Source: an uncultured Ectothiorhodospiraceae bacterium (lineage in GTDB: Bacteria; Pseudomonadota; Gammaproteobacteria; UBA6429; Thiohalophilaceae). From it: a stretch of 5,097 bases of DNA. This document shows positions 1 to 5,097 of the stretch, piece after piece. The notes beneath the pieces were generated by a model, which searched no databases, was not told the origin of the DNA, and was given only the letters and a program-made list of their open reading frames with translations. The stretch covers positions 1-5,097 of the forward strand of contig CAMYMO010000039.1 of NCBI GenBank assembly GCA_947259425.1. The letters run 5' to 3'. A program made the translations under genes and the position numbers. The stretch's first letter is position 1. Each line of letters starts with the position of its first letter.

Positions 1-1
1 T

Positions 2-931
2 AGTTATAAAGTAATGACTCGTCAACCACTGGTTGGTCAATTTGGAAAATTTAAGGTGACTTCAGTCGCGCCGCCTTCATCTGGTGGGGTCGCATTGATT
101 ACAATGTTGAATATATTGGAACAACGCAACTGGTCAACGCTTAATCTGGCTGATCAAAAACATTTAATTATCGAATCGATGCGAAGAGCGTATCGTGACC
201 GGGCGATGTTTTTAGGTGACAGTGATTTTGTCTCCGTTCCGGTTAAACGTTTAATCGATAAAGACTATGCGAAAAAACTTTCCGCTAATATCGATATGAC
301 CATGGCGACCGCCAGTAATAAATTACCCGGTCTGGATGTAGAAGCAAAAGGAAATCATACCACGCATTTTTCCATTATCGACAAGCAGGGGAATCGAGTT
401 GCGGCGACCTTAAGTATCAACTACCCGTTTGGTTCGTGTTTTGTGCCACCTGGTACGGGGATTTTATTAAATGACGAAATGGATGACTTTTCGGCCAAAC
501 CGGGCAAGCCCAATGCCTATGGGTTGGTTGGTACCAAGGCCAACGAGATACAACCCGGCAAGCGGATGTTGTCGAGCATGAGTCCGACCTTTATTGAAAG
601 CGATGAAAAGCTGGCGGTGTTGGGAACACCTGGCGGTAGCCGAATCATTACCATGGTCTTGCATAGCATCTTGAACGTCGTTGAGAACAAATCGGCACTC
701 GAGGTTGTTACCGCACCTCGTTTTCATCACCAATATTTACCGGATGAAGTAATTTACGAAGCGGGAAGTTTCAGCGCTGGCCAGGCAAATGTGCTTGTAT
801 CACGCGGGTTTCGTTTAAAAAGGTTGGAATCATCGTATGGAAACATGCAAGTGGTGATTGTTGATAAAAAAGAAAATCGAGTAACCGCAGCAAGTGATCC
901 GCGGGGTGAAGGCCTGGCGGTCGTCGAGTGA
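2..931 (+). CDS. ggt: gamma-glutamyltransferase, C-terminal part (5' end outside window)
   Basis: Gamma-glutamyltransferase (glutathione hydrolase, Ntn-hydrolase fold) cleaves the gamma-glutamyl bond of glutathione and related compounds, normally in the periplasm. The reading frame stays open to the left edge, so the ATG at 14 is internal. About 309 residues are visible of a family usually 550-600 long; the signal peptide and most of the large subunit lie upstream. Counting from the Met at 14, visible landmarks are PPSSGG (20-25, late large subunit), HTTHFS (115-120) with T116 (bases 359-361) as the predicted autocleavage site and nucleophile, N136, NDEMDDF (153-159) matching the substrate-binding acidic loop, KRMLSSMSPT (183-192) with the oxyanion/substrate serines, and TPGGSRI (205-211) with the oxyanion glycines. 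A lid-loop-like segment is present around 161-175. All motifs look intact, so the enzyme should mature and be active. It ends in TGA 10 bases from the convergent mutM. Residue roles are by family comparison from memory. Confidence 0.95.
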   Translation, partial: SYKVMTRQPLVGQFGKFKVTSVAPPSSGGVALITMLNILEQRNWSTLNLADQKHLIIESMRRAYRDRAMFLGDSDFVSVPVKRLIDKDYAKKLSANIDMTMATASNKLPGLDVEAKGNHTTHFSIIDKQGNRVAATLSINYPFGSCFVPPGTGILLNDEMDDFSAKPGKPNAYGLVGTKANEIQPGKRMLSSMSPTFIESDEKLAVLGTPGGSRIITMVLHSILNVVENKSALEVVTAPRFHHQYLPDEVIYEAGSFSAGQANVLVSRGFRLKRLESSYGNMQVVIVDKKENRVTAASDPRGEGLAVVE

Positions 932-941
932 TTTTACTGAA

Positions 942-1757
942 TTATTTTTGGCAATGGGTACAATAATAAGTAGAACGTTGGGCGATCACGGCGTGGCTTA
1001 TCGGTTTTTTGCACTGATAGCAGGGTTCACCTTTTCGACCATAAACCTTTAATGATTGCTTGAAGTAACCCGGTTTACCATCTGATTTTGTAAAGTCACG
1101 CAGACTGGTGCCACCAGCCTTGATGGCTGCTTTTAATACCTGTTTAATAGCCGTAGTTAATAAAGTATATTTTTCTTTGGTGACTTTACCGGCCGCACGT
1201 TTTGGGTGAATGCCGGCCCGAAACAGGGCTTCGCTGGCATAGATGTTACCGACACCCACGACGATTTTACTATCCATAATAAATGACTTGATCGTGAGAC
1301 TACGTTTTCTTGAACGATCGAATAAGTGCTGAGCGGTAAAGGATTTACTTAATGGTTCCGGCCCCAATGATTTAATCAGTTTATGTTCGTTCGGATCATC
1401 TTTCGTAAACAGCACCGCACCAAAACGTCTTGGATCACGCAGGCGCAGACATTTTCCATTGGTAAAGACAAAATCGACGTGATCATGTTTTTCGGCAGGC
1501 GTATCAGCCTTGACTACTCGCAAACTGCCGGACATACCCAAATGCAGGATCACATGGCCGGCATCACAACTTAAAATAAGATATTTAGCGCGACGTGTAA
1601 CGTTATGAATAACCTGTTTTGCTAATTTTTTTGTTAACGTGCCGGGTACTGGCCAGCGTAGTTTAGCTTGCCTGATGATGACCTTTTTTATAGTTTGATG
1701 TTCGACGTGTTTGTGTATGCCGCGCCGGGTAGTTTCCACTTCAGGAAGTTCAGGCAT
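942..1757 (-). CDS. mutM: formamidopyrimidine-DNA glycosylase (Fpg/MutM)
   Basis: Bifunctional DNA glycosylase/AP lyase of base excision repair; it removes 8-oxoguanine and formamidopyrimidines and cuts the strand by beta,delta-elimination. The 271-residue product is full length for the family (about 270). The N-terminus MPELPEVETTRRGI gives the catalytic Pro2 (Schiff base) and Glu3, which fixes the start. K58 in RRAKYL, the intercalation residues M75, R110 and F112, phosphate-contacting H91, and N171 in GVGNIYASE are all present. The H2TH region is followed by GGTSLRDF (215-222) and SDGKPGYF (225-232). The C-terminal zinc finger uses C246, C249, C266 and C269, with R261 in its loop for delta-elimination. 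It starts 32 bases after the DUF4340 gene on the same strand; the only upstream purine match is poor, and no convincing promoter is seen, so read-through from the ABC operon is likely. It ends in TAA. Confidence 0.98.
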   Translation of the reverse strand: MPELPEVETTRRGIHKHVEHQTIKKVIIRQAKLRWPVPGTLTKKLAKQVIHNVTRRAKYLILSCDAGHVILHLGMSGSLRVVKADTPAEKHDHVDFVFTNGKCLRLRDPRRFGAVLFTKDDPNEHKLIKSLGPEPLSKSFTAQHLFDRSRKRSLTIKSFIMDSKIVVGVGNIYASEALFRAGIHPKRAAGKVTKEKYTLLTTAIKQVLKAAIKAGGTSLRDFTKSDGKPGYFKQSLKVYGRKGEPCYQCKKPISHAVIAQRSTYYCTHCQK

Positions 1758-1789
1758 AATTTATGGTCGCCGTTTAAGTTCTCGATCCG

Positions 1790-2731
1790 TTAGGACGAGG
1801 GGGAGGGTGTGGGTTGTGATTCGGTGTTGTTTTGTTTAGCATCCGATTTAGCATCCGAGGCGTTGTTTTCAAGCTGCTCGGGTGCAATGGCTGCAGGTAA
1901 TTTTATTAAGTCGCGAAGTTGCTCTTTCGTCAGTTTATACATAATTTTAAGTTCGGGACGGGCCAGGTAATAAACCTGCGCATTTTTTAGAAGTTCGAAT
2001 ACCAGAGGTTTATCCGTATTAGCAAGATGGATACTGATATTATCGATCGAAGTTCCCGTTTTGTATTCTACTACACTGGATGCATGTGCATTGCGCCACT
2101 TGTCAGCCAGCTCATTGGCCTGATCGTTTGAAAATTTCTCTGGTATTGGTTTGGCTTGCCAACTGCCGTCATCAAGTTTCAAATTTAAATTGGGTAAATT
2201 AATTTCAACAATCTGACTGCCTTCGGGTAATAGGGCATGGTTAAGAAAAGAGGTCGCCGAGCCTAAGATTCGATGATGAAAATAATCATCGACAATATAC
2301 ATTTTGTTTTGATGGCTCAGATAGCGATATTTGTTGAGTGCCTCAGTCGTACCAAAATCAAAGCGATGCTGTTTATTATAAATTATAGTTGCATGGGGTT
2401 TATCTAAGTGATATTTCTTTAGTTCAATTTTCTCATGATCATATACGGCGTGATAATTGTAATCGAGTAAATCCAGTAAACTCTCAACATTGATTTGAGT
2501 GGTTGCTAAGCTAAATGGGGAAAGCATTTCCCACTTCCCATTCAGCTTGGTAAATTCGATGGGTTCTGCTTCGATGCGTTCCAGGCGGATGTGGTTTACA
2601 CTGGATTTTTCGAGTTTTGAAATTTGGTATTTGTCTTCCGGGTCTTTGCCAGGTTTATAGACAACAATTAATACGAGAAAAGCAACCGCAATCAATAATG
2701 CAATATTAAGTTTACTTTTCGAAGTCAGCAT
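1790..2731 (-). CDS. DUF4340 domain-containing membrane-anchored protein
   Basis: Protein of 313 residues with no known biochemical function. It has one N-terminal hydrophobic segment (about 8-25) after a short Lys-containing start, with no signal-peptidase site evident, so it is probably anchored with the bulk in the periplasm. The rest fits the DUF4340 family: an I-x-L-x-R strand (48-52), GKW (65-67), a helix around 82-95, YHLDKP (107-112) corresponding to the family's 'Y-x-L-x-x-P' turn, G127 and YRY (135-137). The second half repeats this plan (IVEINLP at 174-180, GSW at 189-191, YYLARPE at 264-270), suggesting an internal duplication. The last 25 or so residues are Asn/Ser/Asp/Pro-rich and probably disordered. 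It follows the GldG-type gene by 12 bases and is therefore likely a partner of the same ABC system. There is no strong Shine-Dalgarno before the ATG; translation may depend on coupling. The family call is by pattern, not by search. Confidence 0.85.
   Translation of the reverse strand: MLTSKSKLNIALLIAVAFLVLIVVYKPGKDPEDKYQISKLEKSSVNHIRLERIEAEPIEFTKLNGKWEMLSPFSLATTQINVESLLDLLDYNYHAVYDHEKIELKKYHLDKPHATIIYNKQHRFDFGTTEALNKYRYLSHQNKMYIVDDYFHHRILGSATSFLNHALLPEGSQIVEINLPNLNLKLDDGSWQAKPIPEKFSNDQANELADKWRNAHASSVVEYKTGTSIDNISIHLANTDKPLVFELLKNAQVYYLARPELKIMYKLTKEQLRDLIKLPAAIAPEQLENNASDAKSDAKQNNTESQPTPSPSS
1835..1858. repeat. perfect 12-base tandem duplication in the DUF4340 gene
   Basis: TTTAGCATCCGA occurs twice in direct succession (1835-1846 and 1847-1858). 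On the coding (minus) strand it is in frame and yields Ser-Asp-Ala-Lys twice (residues 302-309), in the low-complexity C-terminal tail. The absence of any base difference suggests a recent slippage or duplication event; copy number may vary among relatives. Confidence 0.9.
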
Positions 2732-2743
2732 ATTTTTACGGTA

Positions 2744-4132
2744 TTATTTTTTACGGCGTTTTAGCCAGATCAATATACCGCTACCAATAAGCAGGATAGG
2801 TAATACGATCATTATCAAAACCGCAATGATGAGCAGGTGGGTTTGTTCGGCTGAGATTTTACTATCGGGTGCGATCGCGGCCGGGATATCGATAAAGTTA
2901 TCATCATGCGCGAGCCAATTGAAAATACTTTCACCCATCGCCATATTGCCTTGTGTACCTAAATAAGTATTGGAAATAAAGTCACCGTCTCCGATAACAA
3001 TGATGCGTTGTTTTTTTTCTGCTGTGGGCGCGGTATTTTCAGTGGTTTCGGTATTGTTATTTTCGATGCTGCGAGTGATAGCATAACCAAACACCACCGG
3101 ACCGGGTTTATCGAGCTTTGGATCATAATTAATCGTGCCTTTCATTTCACCGGTTTCGAACCAACTGCGCGGCATGCTTTGCAATATAGGTTCAATTGTC
3201 CAACCCTCTTGTGCAGCGAAATCCAAACCAATGACTTTTGGGAATAATGTTTGTACGGATTGCACATTCTCAGTAATCGCATGTTCCTGGTATTGACCCA
3301 GGACCATTGTCGGATCGTTGCCAAGCAGTGACATATCCAGATCAACAATAGTACCCTTGGTTAGTGACAGGTTTAAGGACTCTGCAAGTGGGCTAAGTAT
3401 ATCTGATTTGTTTGGTTCAATGAGCCATAGCAGGTTACCGCCTGCAGCAAGGTAATCTTTGACCGCCCTGACTTCACCGGCAAGGAAATCAAGTTGTGGA
3501 CTGGCGATAACTAACACCGAGGTATTTTCAGGAACGGTTAAGGTCTTACTGAGATCCAGTGGCGCAATATTAAAACCTTTATTCGATAAGTTTTCACCAA
3601 ATAGGCCGAGGTCATGATTGGCTTGACCTAAGGGGTTCCGTTCGCCATGTCCACTGACAAATAATATTTGACGATTATTATTTCTTAGCAACCTTTGCAG
3701 AGTATTGGTTACGCCTTTTTCAGTGAATTCCTGAAGGTTTTCACTGCGACCCTGATACTCGATGATCATTTCGCCGTTAAAGCGAATGCCTAACTCCTGA
3801 ATTTTTTCAGGTGCCAGGCGCGGGTCGATAAATTCAATCTCGATTTTATCGGATAGTTTTTGGTAGCGTTTGATGAGGTCACGAATATCATCGCGGACTT
3901 CACTCAATGCATCACCTGTTGCATATGAGGTGATCTTAACCGGTGCTTGGATTTTCTCAACAACCTTAATACTGGCTTCATTTAGCGTATGTCGACCGGT
4001 TGCGGTCCAGTCAAACTCAGTGTTGTATTGGCGAGAGACCTGGATCAATAAACCGGTAATGACCAATACTAATACAACAAAGCTAATGCCTTGAAATCGT
4101 AACTGGTTTCGGGTTTTCTTATTAATTTCCAT
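2744..4132 (-). CDS. GldG-type ABC transporter auxiliary protein
   Basis: Protein of 462 residues resembling the GldG / ABC_transp_aux (GIFT-fold) family, whose members accompany GldA/GldF-like ABC transporters. There are two membrane segments: one near the N-terminus (about 13-31) and one at the C-terminus (about 432-456) followed by KRRKK, leaving a large domain of about 400 residues between them, predicted outside the cytoplasm. Seen in order: the entry motif DWTATGRHTLNEAS (41-54), then PVKITSY (64-70), EIEFIDPR (98-105), ILFVSGHGE (156-164), the Rossmann-like segment SVLVIASP (205-212), GGNLLWLIEP (231-240), IIVIGDGDF (377-385) and FNWL (404-407). A low-complexity linker, rich in Asn/Thr/Glu, lies at about 357-374. 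No ATP-binding or protease motif is visible, so a structural or ligand-binding role in the transporter is inferred. Its ATG overlaps the permease TAA by one base (TAATG), with an ACAGGT at 4148-4143 as a weak ribosome site. Confidence 0.88.
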   Translation of the reverse strand: MEINKKTRNQLRFQGISFVVLVLVITGLLIQVSRQYNTEFDWTATGRHTLNEASIKVVEKIQAPVKITSYATGDALSEVRDDIRDLIKRYQKLSDKIEIEFIDPRLAPEKIQELGIRFNGEMIIEYQGRSENLQEFTEKGVTNTLQRLLRNNNRQILFVSGHGERNPLGQANHDLGLFGENLSNKGFNIAPLDLSKTLTVPENTSVLVIASPQLDFLAGEVRAVKDYLAAGGNLLWLIEPNKSDILSPLAESLNLSLTKGTIVDLDMSLLGNDPTMVLGQYQEHAITENVQSVQTLFPKVIGLDFAAQEGWTIEPILQSMPRSWFETGEMKGTINYDPKLDKPGPVVFGYAITRSIENNNTETTENTAPTAEKKQRIIVIGDGDFISNTYLGTQGNMAMGESIFNWLAHDDNFIDIPAAIAPDSKISAEQTHLLIIAVLIMIVLPILLIGSGILIWLKRRKK

Positions 4133-4884
4133 TAGTGCTGCAACCTGTCACTATCCAGACGACGAATTGCCAAGACTAAAAAGGCAATGCTAAATAAAAC
4201 ATAATAGATAAAATCACTGCTGCTAAAGATGCCACGCTGGAAGGCCTCAAGGTGCTGAAACAATGACAGGTCAGCAAGACTGAATTCTTCAGGCGTATCG
4301 CCTTTGGCAATTGATAGTATCCAGAGCAATAACAAACTGAAAAAGGTTAATATTGCTGCAATAATCGGGTTGGCGGTTAAGGTTGAAATAAATAACCCTA
4401 TCGCCGCACAGGTTGCCATAAACAAAAAGATGCCAAGCATTGAACTTGCCAGTAACCCAAAATCGAGATTGCTGACAAACAATAAACTCAACGGCATAAT
4501 GGCATAGACGACGAGCATGGCGATGATAATAAATAGTAGGCCGACATATTTACCAAGCACAATCTCGGTCATGGAAATCGGTGCAGAGACTAACAGGGTA
4601 AGTGTTTTATTGCGTCGTTCATCACTGAAGACCCGCATGGTAATTAATGGCATGGCAAAGACCATCATCACCGCTAATAATCCATATTGTGGAACGACGA
4701 CAATATCGGTGACGCCTAGCGGCACTTTTAATAGATGTTGTTGAGGCTGAATAACTTCAACATAGTTTTGCAGATTGAATGCGGTCATGAAGCCGAGGAT
4801 AATCTGTATAACCCCAATCATGACCCAGGCGATAGGTGATAAGAAGGCGGAGCGAATTTCACGTGCAGCGAGAGTGAGAATCAT
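4132..4884 (-). CDS. ABC-2 type transporter permease (GldF-like)
   Basis: Inner-membrane subunit of an ABC transporter, 250 residues, typical in length for this permease class. Hydrophobic segments are visible at about 15-37, 64-83, 109-132, 139-167, 170-193 and 225-242, giving six membrane spans. The segment FSDERRNKTLTLLVSAPIS (86-104) followed by IVLGK is the family's cytoplasmic coupling region (the usual form is E-R/K-x-x-x-T-L-x-L-L-x-x-A-P), expected to contact the ATPase. The region HLEAFQRGIFSSSDFIYY (211-228) is the usual pre-final-helix motif of these permeases. The start is supported by AAGAGGT six bases upstream and by the ATGA overlap with the ATPase gene. Substrate and direction of transport cannot be told; by family, export or a mechanical role at the envelope is more likely than import, since no binding-protein gene is visible. 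Confidence 0.93.
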   Translation of the reverse strand: MILTLAAREIRSAFLSPIAWVMIGVIQIILGFMTAFNLQNYVEVIQPQQHLLKVPLGVTDIVVVPQYGLLAVMMVFAMPLITMRVFSDERRNKTLTLLVSAPISMTEIVLGKYVGLLFIIIAMLVVYAIMPLSLLFVSNLDFGLLASSMLGIFLFMATCAAIGLFISTLTANPIIAAILTFFSLLLLWILSIAKGDTPEEFSLADLSLFQHLEAFQRGIFSSSDFIYYVLFSIAFLVLAIRRLDSDRLQH

Positions 4885-5097
4885 GATAAGACCTCTTGCG
4901 ACTCGTTAGGTTCAGGTGCGGAACTGTCTTCTTCTGATGTGGTGATATCCACAAAGATTTGCTCTAATGTTTTTTGTTCAGGGGTCAATTCGGTTAATCC
5001 CCAGCCATTGTCAATGATTTGTTTTGCGATTTCCTGTACCGGTTCGCAACCTTCATCGAATATCAATCGCCAGCGTTTGGTCGTAATTTTCTCAATC
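4881..5097 (-). CDS. ABC transporter ATP-binding protein, C-terminal end (5' part outside window)
   Basis: Only the last 71 residues are visible; the frame is open through the right edge. The TTG at 5066 should not be taken as the start, because the frame continues upstream with residues reading IEKITTKRWR. The Walker A, signature and Walker B motifs lie outside the window, so the call rests on the tail and on context. The tail reads as the small C-terminal domain typical of ABC-2 exporter ATPases: a beta-rich start, a short helix (EPVQEIAKQIIDNG), then GWGLTELTPEQKTLEQIFVDIT, matching the usual 'L-E-x-I-F-x-x-x-T' ending. About 20 acidic, Ser/Pro-rich residues follow it and look disordered. 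The TGA stop overlaps the permease ATG (ATGA, 4884-4881), which is strong evidence for a two-component ATPase-permease unit. Confidence 0.85.
   Translation of the reverse strand, partial: IEKITTKRWRLIFDEGCEPVQEIAKQIIDNGWGLTELTPEQKTLEQIFVDITTSEEDSSAPEPNESQEVLS
4891..4897 (-). promoter_or_regulatory. Shine-Dalgarno for the ABC permease
   Basis: On the minus strand the bases read AAGAGGT, six bases before the ATG at 4884. It lies inside the end of the ATPase coding region and supports the chosen permease start. It is the best ribosome-binding match among the minus-strand genes here; the GldG-type, DUF4340 and mutM starts have weaker or no clear matches. Confidence 0.7.

Larger units (their letters stand above)
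942..5097 (-). other. predicted operon: ABC ATPase - permease - GldG-type - DUF4340 - mutM
   Basis: Five genes run in the same direction with junctions of -4 (ATGA), -1 (TAATG), +12 and +32 bases. No hairpin followed by a T-run is seen in any gap, and no promoter-like pair of boxes is convincing, so a single transcript starting beyond the right edge is the simplest reading. The first four genes plausibly make one envelope complex. The position of mutM at the end is a genomic association whose functional meaning is not shown by the sequence. Confidence 0.7.

Noticed and set aside
14..16. ATG as the start of the gamma-glutamyltransferase
   Set aside because: The frame is open to the left edge with residues SYKV that fit the family's sequence, and half the enzyme would be missing; the true start is outside the window.
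467..733. Open frame of 88 codons on the minus strand within the ggt gene
   Set aside because: It overlaps the catalytic small subunit of ggt, has no recognisable protein features and no ribosome site; a shadow of the real gene.
932..960. AT-rich pairing (TTATT / AATAA) as a shared bidirectional terminator
   Set aside because: The possible stem is only about five A/T pairs with a long loop, too weak to support a terminator call.
1383..1574. Plus-strand open frame within mutM
   Set aside because: It is antisense to the conserved core of MutM, with no start signal and no recognisable product.
1758..1789. Possible mutM promoter (CATAAATT just before the start codon)
   Set aside because: The -10-like bases abut the ATG, leaving no leader, and there is no matching -35 box at proper spacing.
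2271..2291. Perfect inverted repeat CGATGAT / ATCATCG with a 7-base loop
   Set aside because: It lies inside the DUF4340 coding region, is AT-rich with only a 7-base stem, and has no following T-run on either strand; likely chance.
3008..3348. Open frames on both strands (plus 3008-3247; minus 3142-3348) within the GldG-type gene
   Set aside because: Both are fully contained in a well-supported coding region in another frame and show no domain-like sequence.
3870..4744. Plus-strand open frames at 3870-4094, 4304-4507 and 4517-4744
   Set aside because: These are antisense to the GldG-type and permease genes; their composition reflects the opposite strand of membrane-protein codons.

Overview
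The window looks like a chromosomal segment of a Gammaproteobacterium of moderate, slightly AT-leaning base composition. This rests on the MutM protein, which reads very close to the enterobacterial/gammaproteobacterial form through its catalytic, H2TH and zinc-finger regions, and on the gene order (ABC ATPase, ABC-2 permease, GldG-type protein, DUF4340 protein, mutM), which I recall from gammaproteobacterial genomes. The exact genus cannot be told. There is no sign of mobile elements, CRISPR, tRNA or rRNA genes, and coding density is nearly complete: the longest gap between genes is 32 bases.

Layout. On the plus strand, the left edge cuts into a gamma-glutamyltransferase gene; the visible part (2-931) carries the end of the large subunit, the self-cleavage threonine and the whole small subunit. 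Everything from 942 to the right edge is on the minus strand and meets that gene tail to tail across 10 bases. Read in its own direction (right to left), the minus-strand series is: the C-terminal end of an ABC transporter ATPase (5097-4881, cut by the window edge), an ABC-2 type permease (4884-4132), a GldG-type auxiliary protein (4132-2744), a membrane-anchored DUF4340 protein (2731-1790), and mutM (1757-942).

The first four minus-strand genes are tightly coupled (ATGA overlap, TAATG overlap, then a 12-base gap) and very likely form one functional unit: an ABC exporter-like machine of the GldA/GldF/GldG kind plus a DUF4340 partner. In Bacteroidetes such proteins are tied to gliding motility. 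In a proteobacterium the cargo and role are unknown, and nothing in this window supports gliding. MutM, a base-excision DNA repair enzyme, follows after 32 bases with no visible terminator or convincing promoter, so it is probably co-transcribed although functionally unrelated.

The least understood part is the GldG/DUF4340 pair. The DUF4340 protein appears to contain two copies of the same beta-rich unit and ends in a disordered tail with a perfect 12-base tandem duplication.
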